This document shows, piece after piece, positions 1 to 7,698 of a stretch of DNA of 49,344 nt. The notes beneath the pieces were generated by a model. It saw only the letters and a list, made by a program, of their open reading frames with translations, was not told the DNA's origin and did not search any database. Source of the stretch: an uncultured Selenomonadales bacterium (GTDB taxonomy: Bacteria; Bacillota; Negativicutes; Selenomonadales; Selenomonadaceae); contig CAMKFB010000010.1 of NCBI GenBank assembly GCA_946411735.1, positions 1 to 49,344 on the forward strand. The letters run 5' to 3'. The first letter of the stretch is position 1, and the number at the start of each line of letters is the position of its first letter. Both the position numbers and the translations under genes were made by a program.

Positions 1-76
1 CGTTGTACTCTTCGATCAGTCGTCGCCCGCCCCACACGTAATTCTTGCACGCCGGCTTCAATTTCAAAATCGACAT
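1..76 (-). CDS. manA: Mannose-6-phosphate isomerase, N-terminal end (partial, runs off window)
   Basis: Only the first 25 codons are visible; the gene continues beyond the left edge. The peptide begins MSILKLKPACKNYVWGGRRL, typical of class I phosphomannose isomerases (zinc enzymes interconverting mannose-6-P and fructose-6-P). It is almost identical to the start of the truncated copy ending at 76, with one visible amino-acid change (K for R at residue 7). The ATG (76-74) shares its A with the TGA of that copy, so the two may be translationally coupled. I infer this is the intact copy, but its 3' end cannot be seen. Confidence 0.75.
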   Translation of the reverse strand, partial: MSILKLKPACKNYVWGGRRLIEEYN

Positions 77-528
77 CAGCCTCGCCCCCTCACGGCACTA
101 TACAAAATCGACAAACGTGCCGTCCGATCGAAACCGTAATAAATCGTCGCGCCCGGCTCCGCGTCGATGATGTACCACATCTCCGTCTTGCCGAATTGCC
201 CCTCGTGCTCGAGCGCGTACGCATTCGACGGATGCACCTGGATCGACAAATCGTCGTGCGCGTCGATCAGCTTGATCAGCAACGGGAACTCCCGAAAGCG
301 CCGACAATTTTCGCCGAGCACCTCCCGCCCCTCCGACTCGATATACTCCGTCAGCGTCCGACCGTCATACTCGCCGCCGACGATCGTCGAGGCGCCGTCG
401 GCATGACACGCCAACATCCACGCCTCCGCCAAAAAATTGCCGCCGAACTCGACGTTGTACTCTTCGATCAGTCGTCGCCCGCCCCACACGTAATTCTTGC
501 ACGCCGGTCTCAATTTCAAAATCGACAT
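76..528 (-). pseudogene. manA': Truncated duplicate of manA (N-terminal half)
   Basis: This 150-codon frame keeps about the first 135 residues of a class I phosphomannose isomerase, including the zinc-site motif QVHPS and GKTEMWYI. After FDRTA it runs into sequence that is the upstream region of the next copy (positions about 117 to 77), giving a short unrelated tail and a TGA. Family members are normally about 310-320 aa, so the C-terminal half is missing. It has its own good RBS region and promoter (549-578), so a truncated polypeptide could be made. The structure is explained by a tandem duplication of about 452 bp that left one 5' fragment and one following copy. Confidence 0.8.
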
Positions 529-548
529 CAGCCTCGCCCCCGCGAGTC

Positions 549-578
549 ATTATACAAAATCGGCAACGGGCTTTTCAA
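549..578 (-). promoter_or_regulatory. Sigma-70 promoter for the manA copies
   Basis: On the minus strand TTGAAA (578-573) and TATAAT (554-549) are separated by 18 bases, about 20 bases upstream of the truncated manA start. The equivalent -10 of the second copy (TATAGT, near 99-104) has lost this -35. Confidence 0.6.
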
Positions 579-600
579 CCGCGCCGAACTGTGTTAAGAT
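572..600 (+). promoter_or_regulatory. Weak promoter for the TetR gene
   Basis: TTTTCA (572-577) and TAAGAT (595-600) are 17 bases apart, ahead of the GTG at 626. They overlap the divergent manA promoter, so a TetR dimer bound here could affect both directions. This is a weak match. Confidence 0.3.
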
Positions 601-625
601 TGTCGACGACAGGTGGTGAGCGAAC

Positions 626-1204
626 GTGGGCTTGAGAGAACGGAAAAAAATTCAGTCGCGACAGCAAATAATCGCGGCGGCGGTCAAACAATTCGACAGC
701 CGCGGTTACAGTGAGACATCGATCGCCGACATAATGAACGAAGCCGGGCTCGGGGTCGGCACATTCTACAATTACTTCGCGTCGAAGGAAGAATTGTTGT
801 TTGCGCTGCTCGAGTGCATCGAAGACGAGCTGATCGAGATCGCCGAGCGCGAAAAACATTCGCCGCTGTCGGCGCTGCAAAAAATCAACATCCGAACGGC
901 GGAGCTGCTCGAGGAGAATAAATTCGTGCTGCCGCTGTTTTTGAGCGCGACGGCGCATGCGGATCGACCCGAGCTGTGGAAACGTCGGTCGAGTCCGCAC
1001 TTCAAAATCGTATTCGAGGAGATCATCAAACTTGGGCAATCCGGCGGGCAAATCCGCGCGGACATGCCCGGCGCGCTGATCGCGGAGCTGTTTCACTCGA
1101 TATACCATTCGGCGGCGCTGAGCATTATGCCGATCTCGTTTCAGACGAACGTTCGGCTCAAGGTGCAGGTGCTCATCGACGGCATAAAAAATGATCGGAG
1201 TTGA
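626..1204 (+). CDS. TetR/AcrR family transcriptional regulator
   Basis: A 192-aa protein. Residues about 9-55 form the TetR DNA-binding domain: a helix with IIAAAVKQFDSRGY, then the helix-turn-helix around TSIADIMNEAGLGVGTFYNYF and the typical SKEELL helix. The rest is an all-helical ligand and dimer domain with no recognisable ligand signature. GTG start preceded by AGGTGG. Its stop lies just before the NirJ1-like gene (TTG at 1210), so both are probably co-transcribed. Its target is unknown; the divergent manA promoter and its own operon are the natural candidates (inference). Confidence 0.9.
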   Translation: MGLRERKKIQSRQQIIAAAVKQFDSRGYSETSIADIMNEAGLGVGTFYNYFASKEELLFALLECIEDELIEIAEREKHSPLSALQKINIRTAELLEENKFVLPLFLSATAHADRPELWKRRSSPHFKIVFEEIIKLGQSGGQIRADMPGALIAELFHSIYHSAALSIMPISFQTNVRLKVQVLIDGIKNDRS

Positions 1205-1209
1205 TAGGC

Positions 1210-2367
1210 TTGATCAGCGTGACGAAGTTGCTGTTCGCCCGCGATTACTACGGCGATCGCTTGCGATACACGCGCAGTCATAATCCCAACGGCGCGGCGG
1301 ACGGCATCGGTCCGGTGGTGGTTTGGAACTCGACCAAGACGTGCAATTTGCGCTGTCGACACTGCTATATGGAGTCGGACGGTCGAAAATACGATGAGCT
1401 TTCGACGGCGGAGGCGAAGAAATTTATCGACGACCTTGCCGATTTCAACGTGCCGGTGCTTTTATTCAGCGGCGGCGAACCGTTGCTCCGCGCGGATTTT
1501 TTTGATCTGGCGTCGTATGCGGCGTCTAAAAAAATTCGACCGACGCTCTCGACCAACGGCATTTTGATCGATCGAGCGACGGCGCAACGGATCAAAGATA
1601 TCGGCGTGGGCTATGTCGGGATCAGTCTCGACGGGCTGTCGGATGTGAACGACAAGTTTCGCGGCGTCGAGGGCGCTTACGCTCGGGCGATGCGCGGCAT
1701 TGAAAATTGCGTGGCGGTCGGTCAGCGCGTCGGGCTCCGATTTACGATCAATCGGCACAACTTTGAGGAGCTGGATCGGATTTTCGACTTCATTGAGGAG
1801 CATCAAATCAATCGGGTGTGCTTTTATCATCTGGTGTACTCGGGGCGCGGTCGGACGGTCGAGGACATCACGCCGCAGGAGACGCGTCGGGCGATGGACA
1901 TCATAATCGCTCGGACGGAGGATTTTGAGCGGCGGGGGCTTGAGAAGGAGATATTGACGGTCGACAATCATTGCGACGGGATATATTTGTATTTGAAGGC
2001 GCTCGAGCGCGGGGATCGAGACGGCGCGGCGCGGATCAAAAATTTTATCGATCTCAACGGCGGGAATCGATCGGGGATTGCGTTCGGTGAGGTCGATCCG
2101 CTCGGCAACGTTCATCCCGATCAATTTACACAGCATCACACGTTCGGGAACGTGCGGGAGAAAAAATTCGGCGACATTTGGTCCGGCGCGGGGCATCCGA
2201 TCTTGCGCGGGCTGAAGGATCGAAAGAAATTGTTGAAAGGGCGATGCTCGACGTGCCGCTTCCTTGAGAATTGCAACGGCAATTTCAGGACGCGCGCCGA
2301 GGCGGTGACGGGCGACTATTGGCAGTCCGATCCCGCCTGCTATCTGACCGATGAGGAGATAAGGTAA
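1210..2367 (+). CDS. nirJ1: NirJ1/AhbC-like radical SAM protein (heme biosynthesis)
   Basis: A 385-aa radical-SAM enzyme. The motif CNLRCRHC (about residues 45-52) binds the SAM-cleaving 4Fe-4S cluster, FSGGEPL is the GGE motif, and a C-terminal cysteine group (CSTCRFLENC and a later ACYL) should hold an auxiliary cluster. The opening ISVTKLL followed by GDRLRYTRS and PVVVWNSTKTCNLRC resembles NirJ1 proteins of heliobacteria and other anaerobic Firmicutes, related to AhbC, which makes Fe-coproporphyrin III from didecarboxysiroheme. The TTG at 1210 was chosen because GGAG lies nine bases upstream and other family members begin MISVTKLL; the frame is open from 1201. The next gene starts immediately after the stop. 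Exact substrate is inferred from the family. Confidence 0.8.
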   Translation: MISVTKLLFARDYYGDRLRYTRSHNPNGAADGIGPVVVWNSTKTCNLRCRHCYMESDGRKYDELSTAEAKKFIDDLADFNVPVLLFSGGEPLLRADFFDLASYAASKKIRPTLSTNGILIDRATAQRIKDIGVGYVGISLDGLSDVNDKFRGVEGAYARAMRGIENCVAVGQRVGLRFTINRHNFEELDRIFDFIEEHQINRVCFYHLVYSGRGRTVEDITPQETRRAMDIIIARTEDFERRGLEKEILTVDNHCDGIYLYLKALERGDRDGAARIKNFIDLNGGNRSGIAFGEVDPLGNVHPDQFTQHHTFGNVREKKFGDIWSGAGHPILRGLKDRKKLLKGRCSTCRFLENCNGNFRTRAEAVTGDYWQSDPACYLTDEEIR

Positions 2368-3171
2368 TTGCCGAAGTACAATGATATAGATTTAAAACGT
2401 TGGCGGGAGTATTCGGCGCTCGAGACGGGCTCGTTGTGGCTGATTGAGCGGCGCGACAACTCCGGCGCGCACGACGGCGGCTACCACGGCAATTTCGTCC
2501 CGCAGATTCCGCATCAACTTTTCGAGCGATACACCAAGCGCGGCGAGTGGGTTCTCGACGCCTTCATGGGATCGGGGACGTCGCTGATCGAGGCGCAACG
2601 CATGGGTCGAAACTCGATCGGCATCGAACTGAAACAATCCGTCGCCGACGACGCTCGAGCGCGCATCGACAGTGAACACATCGAAGGGCTCCGCGCGGAA
2701 GTTTTGATCGGCGACAGTCGTTCGATCGATCTGCCGTCGCAGCTGGCTCGATTGGAGATCGACGGCGTTCAATTCGTGATCTTCCATCCGCCGTATTGGG
2801 ACATCATCAACTTCTCTGACTCGGATGATGATCTGTCGAACGCGGCGACACTCGACGAATTTTTGACATCGTTCGGTCGTGTAATCGACAACACGACGTC
2901 TGTGCTCGAGCGCGATCGATTTTGCGCGGTCGTGATCGGCGACAAATACTCCGGCGGTCGAGTCGAGCCGCTCGGCTTTCACTGCATGAACTTATTCCTC
3001 GAGCGCGATTTTCTCTTGAAGGGCATCATCGTCAAAAACATCGGCGAGACAAAAGGCAAGGCGCGCGATCAAAATCTGTGGCGATATCGCGCACTCAAGG
3101 GCGGCTTCTACGTTTTCAAACACGAGTACATCTTCGTCTTCCAAAATAAAAAATCCGCGCGGAGCGGATAA
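2368..3171 (+). CDS. Orphan DNA methyltransferase (N6-adenine/N4-cytosine class)
   Basis: A 267-aa SAM-dependent methylase. Motif I is DAFMGSGT (about residues 65-72), followed by GIEL, which binds SAM; the catalytic motif reads HPPY followed by W (around 140) where DPPY, NPPY or SPPY is usual. The TTG start directly follows the stop of the NirJ1-like gene, with GAGGAGATAAGG just upstream. No restriction endonuclease is adjacent, so it looks like an orphan methylase or a divergent enzyme acting on another nucleic acid. It sits between two heme-type radical-SAM genes. The 3' end overlaps a terminator hairpin (3153-3169) read on the other strand. Target sequence cannot be deduced. Confidence 0.75.
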   Translation: MPKYNDIDLKRWREYSALETGSLWLIERRDNSGAHDGGYHGNFVPQIPHQLFERYTKRGEWVLDAFMGSGTSLIEAQRMGRNSIGIELKQSVADDARARIDSEHIEGLRAEVLIGDSRSIDLPSQLARLEIDGVQFVIFHPPYWDIINFSDSDDDLSNAATLDEFLTSFGRVIDNTTSVLERDRFCAVVIGDKYSGGRVEPLGFHCMNLFLERDFLLKGIIVKNIGETKGKARDQNLWRYRALKGGFYVFKHEYIFVFQNKKSARSG

Positions 3172-3178
3172 AATTTTT
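3148..3178. terminator. Bidirectional hairpin terminator
   Basis: ATCCGC (3153-3158), a 5-base loop and GCGGAT (3164-3169) form a 6-bp stem. On the minus strand it is followed by TTTTTTATTTT, a good terminator for the VOC gene; on the plus strand it is followed by AAAATTTTT. It contains one copy of the iterated palindrome and lies within the end of the methylase gene. Confidence 0.65.
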
Positions 3179-3191
3179 CTATCGGACAAAA

Positions 3192-3593
3192 TTATTTCTT
3201 GACGTACGGCTCGGCAATGATCTCGATCTCGTTGCCCTCGTGATCCGCCACCACACTCGCATAGTAACCGTCGCCCGTCCAGCGCGCGCCGCTGACGATC
3301 ATATAACCGTCGTCGCGAAGGCGCTCGGTCACCGCATCGACCGAATTGCCGTTGCCCACGCAGATCGCTATGTGGTGGTAGCCCGTTCGATAAGTGCTCT
3401 TGGGCGGATCGGTCATCGTCGGGCGCTGCATAATCTCCAGCCGCGCGCCCTCGTCGAACGTCAGAATGTAGGAGCTGAAGCCCGAATTGAAGTTGTGATA
3501 CTTCTCGCCGGTCTTGGCGTTGAAGTACTTCACGAAGAAGTCGCGCGCCTCCTCCATGTTTTTGACGTACATCGCCGCGTGCTCAATCCTCAT
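3192..3593 (-). CDS. VOC (glyoxalase-like) family protein
   Basis: A 133-aa single-module vicinal-oxygen-chelate protein with two beta-alpha-beta-beta-beta repeats. Likely metal ligands are H5 (RIEHAAMYV), the glutamate of LEIMQ, a histidine in GYHHIAI and the glutamate in GNEIEI, the pattern seen in glyoxalase I type proteins. The substrate could be methylglyoxal-glutathione-like hemithioacetals or something else; this cannot be told from sequence. It is monocistronic, convergent with the methylase and divergent from the NirJ2-like gene. ATG start with AGGCGATTGCG just upstream, a modest RBS. Confidence 0.85.
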   Translation of the reverse strand: MRIEHAAMYVKNMEEARDFFVKYFNAKTGEKYHNFNSGFSSYILTFDEGARLEIMQRPTMTDPPKSTYRTGYHHIAICVGNGNSVDAVTERLRDDGYMIVSGARWTGDGYYASVVADHEGNEIEIIAEPYVKK

Positions 3594-3695
3594 CGCAATC
3601 GCCTCCCCAACATTGATTGCTCATGATATCAAACCTTCCGCGCGGGCGTCAACGAAATTCGCGGCGGGCGAAAAACTTTTCAGGGAGTGAACACT

Positions 3696-4676
3696 GTGAT
3701 CGTATCTTGGAACACGACCAACGCTTGTAATATGTATTGCGCGCATTGCTATCGCGACGCCGGTTGCCCCGCGGCGGAGGAGCTTTCGACCGACGAGGCT
3801 TTCACGCTGCTCGATCAGATCGCCAAAGCCGGATTCAAGATCATGATCTTCTCGGGCGGCGAACCGCTGATGCGCCCCGACATTCTCGAGCTCGTCAAGC
3901 ACGCCGCCGACTTGAATTTGATCCCCGTCTTCGGCACCAACGGCACGCTCATCACTCTAGACATGGCTCAACGGTTGAAGGATGCCGGCGCTCGAGCGAT
4001 GGGCATTTCGCTTGACTCGCTCGACCGTCAAAAACATGATCGCTTCCGTTCGTTCGACGGCGCTTGGGAGGGCGCGGTCAACGGCATGAAAAATTGCCGC
4101 GCGGTCGGATTGCCCTTCCAAATTCACACGACGGTGATGGATTGGAATCAGCATGAGCTTGAGGCGATGACGGATTTTGCGGTCGAGATCGGCGCGAAGG
4201 CGCATCACTTATTTTTCTTGGTGCCGACGGGGCGGGCGGCGTCGATCGAAGAGGAGGCGCTCCGCACTCAACAGTACGAGGACGTTCTTCGGCGGGTGAT
4301 GATCAAGCAGCAATCGGTGCCGATCGAGATCAAGCCGACGTGCGCGCCGCAATTTTTGAGGATCGCCGCGGAGCTCGGGATCAAGACGCGGTTTCGCCGA
4401 GGATGTCTTGCGGGGCTGTCGTATTGCATCATCAGTCCGCGCGGCAAGGTGCAACCGTGCGCTTATCTCAACATGGAGCTCGGCGACGTTCGACGGACGC
4501 CGTTTGATCAAATTTGGCGCTCGAATGAAGTGCTCGCTCGACTGCGGACGCTCGAATACGGCGGCAAATGCGGCGCCTGTCGATATAAAAATTCATGCGG
4601 AGGCTGTCGAGCGCGGGCGGCGTACTATCACGACGGCGACTTCATGGCAGAGGATCAATGCGCGTATCAATCATGA
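3696..4676 (+). CDS. nirJ2: NirJ2/AhbD-like radical SAM protein (heme biosynthesis)
   Basis: A 326-aa radical-SAM/SPASM-type enzyme. CNMYCAHC (about residues 10-17) is the cluster motif, FSGGEPL the GGE motif, and cysteines at RGCLAGLSYC and in CGACRYKNSCGGC near the C-terminus fit auxiliary clusters. The start IVSWNTTNACNMYC matches NirJ2 proteins of anaerobic Firmicutes, relatives of AhbD, which converts Fe-coproporphyrin III to heme b by removing two propionate carboxyls. The GTG at 3696 is preferred over 3687 because GGGAG lies eight bases upstream of it, whereas it abuts 3687. The helicase gene follows after 13 bp. Together with NirJ1 it suggests a siroheme-dependent heme route. Confidence 0.8.
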   Translation: MIVSWNTTNACNMYCAHCYRDAGCPAAEELSTDEAFTLLDQIAKAGFKIMIFSGGEPLMRPDILELVKHAADLNLIPVFGTNGTLITLDMAQRLKDAGARAMGISLDSLDRQKHDRFRSFDGAWEGAVNGMKNCRAVGLPFQIHTTVMDWNQHELEAMTDFAVEIGAKAHHLFFLVPTGRAASIEEEALRTQQYEDVLRRVMIKQQSVPIEIKPTCAPQFLRIAAELGIKTRFRRGCLAGLSYCIISPRGKVQPCAYLNMELGDVRRTPFDQIWRSNEVLARLRTLEYGGKCGACRYKNSCGGCRARAAYYHDGDFMAEDQCAYQS

Positions 4677-4689
4677 GGGGGGCGATTGT

Positions 4690-6609
4690 ATGAAAACACT
4701 TCGACCGTATCAGGAAAAATTTATTAACGATATTCATGAACAGTTTTGCGAGCTGTCCACCGAAAAAAAGAAGCTTGGTCGAAGAGGACGAGTGTGCGGC
4801 GTAATGCCTTGCGGCGCCGGCAAAACTCTCGCGACTGCCTATATGACCAAAAAAGCCTCCGAAGAAAAAGGCAGGCGTGTCGTATTCATGGTGCATCGCA
4901 AAGAACTGATCGAGCAGACGTCGAAAACATTCACCGATCTTGAAATTGAGCACGGCATCATCGCCTCGGGCGTCAAGCCCAATTACGATCTGCCGGTTCA
5001 GATCGCAAGCGTTCAAACGCTCGCTCGTCGACTCGATAAAATTCCGCCGCCGCAATTTTTGATTGTCGACGAGTGTCATCACATCGAAGCCGAAACTTAC
5101 AAGCAGATCGTCAATAAATGGGATTGCGTTGTACTCGGCTTGACGGCGACGCCGGTACGCATGGGCGGTCGCACTTTGCATGACTCGTTTGATGTTCTCG
5201 TGCCGGGACCGACCGTCAACGAATTGATCCAAATACATTGTCTCGCGGAGTTCAAATATTTTGCGCCGCCTTCGACAATCAATTTTCAAAAGCTCCGCCT
5301 AAACGAGTTCGGCGATTTCCGTGATGACGATATGAGCCGCGCGCTCGATCGACAGGACATTATCGGCGACGTCGTAAAATATTATCGCGAGTATGCCGAC
5401 GGGCTTCAGGCGATCGTTTATTGCATCAACGTTCATCATTCAAAGCACACGGCGAAGATTTTCAGCGAGGCGGGCATTCAAGCTCAACACATCGACGCGA
5501 AGACTCCTCAGAACGAACGTCGAGACATCATTGAAAAGTTCCGCGCGGGCGAGATAACCGTGCTGTGCAACGTCAATCTTTTCGGCGAGGGCTTTGACGT
5601 GCCGAATATGGATTGCGTAATCCTCACCCGTCCGACGAAGTCCTTCACGCTGTACTATCAACAGGCGATGCGTGCTCTTCGTCCGACGACGAATAAGCGG
5701 GCGATCATCATCGACCACGTCGAAAACAATAAGCGCTTTCCGAGGCTCGACGATAATATTGAGTGGTCGCTCGATCCGAATAAACTCAAGGGCAAAGGCA
5801 TTATCCCGATCAAAACTTGTCCCGAATGCGGCGCTGACGAGGTTCCCTTCGGAGCACGAACGTGTCAACGCATCATCGCCAATCACGAGTCGATCCAATC
5901 GATCGAGTTGAACGGCGAAACTCTTTCGATCATCTACATCCCGAATGAGCCGTTCAATCGTCACGGCTATCTGGTGCTTGCCGAAAGCAAGACGGCGTCC
6001 AATCTCGAGTTCGTCAGAAGCCAAGCCGATATCGTTGCGGATAAAAAAGTCAAGCGGCGGTGCATCGCCGCGATCGATCAATCTCTCTGCGATACGGACG
6101 GATATCGGCAATTTTACTGTCTGACCGTTAAATGTCTCGACGAGAGCGTTTCGATCAGAGACGCAACCATTTCTCGCGCGGACGGCACTTCGGGAATGTC
6201 GCCTGTTCTTTGCGCCGCTGACGGCAGAGTCCTGAAGTATTTTCTCGATCTCGACGGCAATCTGGTTTGCGGTCACATCTTCAACATCCGCAACACCGAT
6301 ATCGATGAGGACGGCATCATCGTCAAAGTCTACGACTCCGCCCAATCCGATAAGAGCAAGATTATTTATCCTTTTAATCGGATTGTCAAACGCCCGACAT
6401 CGATCGAGGAACTTCTTCGGATTGCAGAAGAGAAGAAGATATCCAATGCTCGGTGGTGGGCTTCCAAGTATGCATTGGAGTACGTGCAGAGTTACGAGGA
6501 TTGCCTGCACATTGCGCGCGTTTGCGAATACAAGTCGGGGTGGGCGTGGCACAAATGGAAAGAGTTGGAACCGAGACGACGGCAGATGTCGCTTGATTTC
6601 GAGCAGTGA
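4690..6609 (+). CDS. Superfamily II DEAD/DEAH-type helicase
   Basis: A 639-aa helicase. It starts with RPYQEKFINDI (Q-like motif), then PCGAGKT (Walker A, about residues 39-45), DECHH (motif II), LTATPVR (motif III) and a C-terminal RecA-like domain with FGEGFDVP (motif V) and QQAMRALRP (motif VI). After about residue 370 comes CPECGADEVPFGARTC, a possible knuckle with three cysteines, then 260 residues of unfamiliar sequence. The architecture resembles phage- or RM-associated helicases, but no nuclease domain is recognisable. The ATG at 4690 follows GAGGGGGCG; the frame is open further upstream through the NirJ2-like gene. Function in the cell is unknown. Confidence 0.85.
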   Translation: MKTLRPYQEKFINDIHEQFCELSTEKKKLGRRGRVCGVMPCGAGKTLATAYMTKKASEEKGRRVVFMVHRKELIEQTSKTFTDLEIEHGIIASGVKPNYDLPVQIASVQTLARRLDKIPPPQFLIVDECHHIEAETYKQIVNKWDCVVLGLTATPVRMGGRTLHDSFDVLVPGPTVNELIQIHCLAEFKYFAPPSTINFQKLRLNEFGDFRDDDMSRALDRQDIIGDVVKYYREYADGLQAIVYCINVHHSKHTAKIFSEAGIQAQHIDAKTPQNERRDIIEKFRAGEITVLCNVNLFGEGFDVPNMDCVILTRPTKSFTLYYQQAMRALRPTTNKRAIIIDHVENNKRFPRLDDNIEWSLDPNKLKGKGIIPIKTCPECGADEVPFGARTCQRIIANHESIQSIELNGETLSIIYIPNEPFNRHGYLVLAESKTASNLEFVRSQADIVADKKVKRRCIAAIDQSLCDTDGYRQFYCLTVKCLDESVSIRDATISRADGTSGMSPVLCAADGRVLKYFLDLDGNLVCGHIFNIRNTDIDEDGIIVKVYDSAQSDKSKIIYPFNRIVKRPTSIEELLRIAEEKKISNARWWASKYALEYVQSYEDCLHIARVCEYKSGWAWHKWKELEPRRRQMSLDFEQ

Positions 6610-6626
6610 GCGTGCTCGGCAATTCG

Positions 6627-6655
6627 TTGCTTGAAGAAAATTTTTGTGCTACACT
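6627..6655 (+). promoter_or_regulatory. Promoter of aroF-tyrA
   Basis: TTGCTT (6627-6632) and TACACT (6650-6655) are 17 bases apart, some 30 bases upstream of the aroF ATG. The sequence TTTTTGTGCTA before the -10 recurs at the MBL gene promoter near 10025. Confidence 0.5.
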
Positions 6656-6684
6656 GTCGCCACCAATCGACAGGAGGAAAGTAT

Positions 6685-7698
6685 ATGATCATCGTAATGA
6701 AGCCGACGGCGACGCAAGAGAACATCGACAACGTGGTGCGCAAGATCGAAGGCGCCGGGCTCCGCACTCATCTTTCGACCGGCGAGGAGGTCACAATCGT
6801 CGGCGTGATCGGCGACAAGAAACTGATTGCCAATCTCGAGGTCAACATGCTCGAGGGCGTCGATAAATCCGTTCGCATCACCGAAAAATATAAACTCGTC
6901 AGCCGCGACTTTCATCCCGCCGACACCGTCATCGACGTCGACGGAGTCACGATCGGCGGTCAAGAGCTGGTCGTCATGGCGGGACCGTGTGCGGTCGAGT
7001 CGCTCGATCAGCTGCTCGAGGCGGCGACGCTCGTCAAACAATCGGGCGCGAAATTCCTTCGCGGCGGCGCTTATAAGCCGCGGACATCGCCGTATGATTT
7101 TCAGGGTCTCGAGGAGAAAGGCTTAAAAATCTTGCGCGAGGCGGCGGATAAAGTCGGGCTGAAGGTCGTCACGGAGATCGTCGACAAAGACGACATCCCG
7201 CGCATGGAGGAGTATTCGGACGTGCTGCAGGTCGGCGCGCGCAACATGCAAAACTTCCAAATGCTGAAGGCGCTCGGTCGAGCGAAGAAACCGATCCTTT
7301 TGAAGCGGGGGCTGTCGGCGACGATCAGCGAGTGGCTCAACGCGGCGGAATATATCATGGCGGGCGGCAACGATCGAGTGATATTCTGCGAGCGCGGCAT
7401 CCGAACCTACGAGACGTTCACGCGAAACACGCTCGATCTGAGCGCGGTGGCGGCGGTCAAAGAGTTATCGCATCTGCCGATCATCGTCGACCCGAGCCAC
7501 GGGACAGGGCGCTGGCAAATGGTTCAGCCGATGGCGCGAGCGGCAATCGCGGCGGGCGCGGACGGGCTAATAATCGAAGTGCACCCGCATCCCGAAGTGG
7601 CGCTGTCGGACGGCAACCAATCGCTCAAGCCGAAGAATTTCGATCGGCTGATGCGCGATTTGTCGGCGATTGCGAAGATCATGGGACGCACATTATGA
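6685..7698 (+). CDS. aroF: 3-deoxy-7-phosphoheptulonate synthase (DAHP synthase)
   Basis: A 337-aa enzyme condensing phosphoenolpyruvate and erythrose-4-phosphate, the entry step of aromatic amino-acid synthesis. An N-terminal ferredoxin-like regulatory domain (residues 1-70) precedes the TIM barrel with [35 protein letters not shown] and VDPSHGTG, which carry the metal and substrate residues of the type I-beta class. The ATG at 6685 follows AGGAGG; length equals the family norm. Its TGA overlaps the tyrA start by ATGA, so the genes are coupled. Feedback control by the N-terminal domain is known in some relatives and only inferred here. Confidence 0.95.
   Translation: MIIVMKPTATQENIDNVVRKIEGAGLRTHLSTGEEVTIVGVIGDKKLIANLEVNMLEGVDKSVRITEKYKLVSRDFHPADTVIDVDGVTIGGQELVVMAGPCAVESLDQLLEAATLVKQSGAKFLRGGAYKPRTSPYDFQGLEEKGLKILREAADKVGLKVVTEIVDKDDIPRMEEYSDVLQVGARNMQNFQMLKALGRAKKPILLKRGLSATISEWLNAAEYIMAGGNDRVIFCERGIRTYETFTRNTLDLSAVAAVKELSHLPIIVDPSHGTGRWQMVQPMARAAIAAGADGLIIEVHPHPEVALSDGNQSLKPKNFDRLMRDLSAIAKIMGRTL

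Larger units (their letters stand above)
1..569. repeat. Partial tandem duplication, period 452 bp
   Basis: Positions 1 to about 117 and 453 to about 569 carry nearly the same sequence: the start of manA and its upstream region, including the -10 box. The first 55 bases are identical and the divergence increases upstream of the start codon. The -35 box present in the right-hand copy is replaced at the junction near 117-125 by manA coding sequence. The repeat extends beyond the left edge. Confidence 0.85.

Noticed and set aside
2368-6609. Complete restriction-modification or BREX/DISARM-type defence locus
   Set aside because: A methylase and a helicase are present, but no nuclease, specificity subunit or other hallmark gene is found, and the genes are interrupted by heme-type radical-SAM genes.
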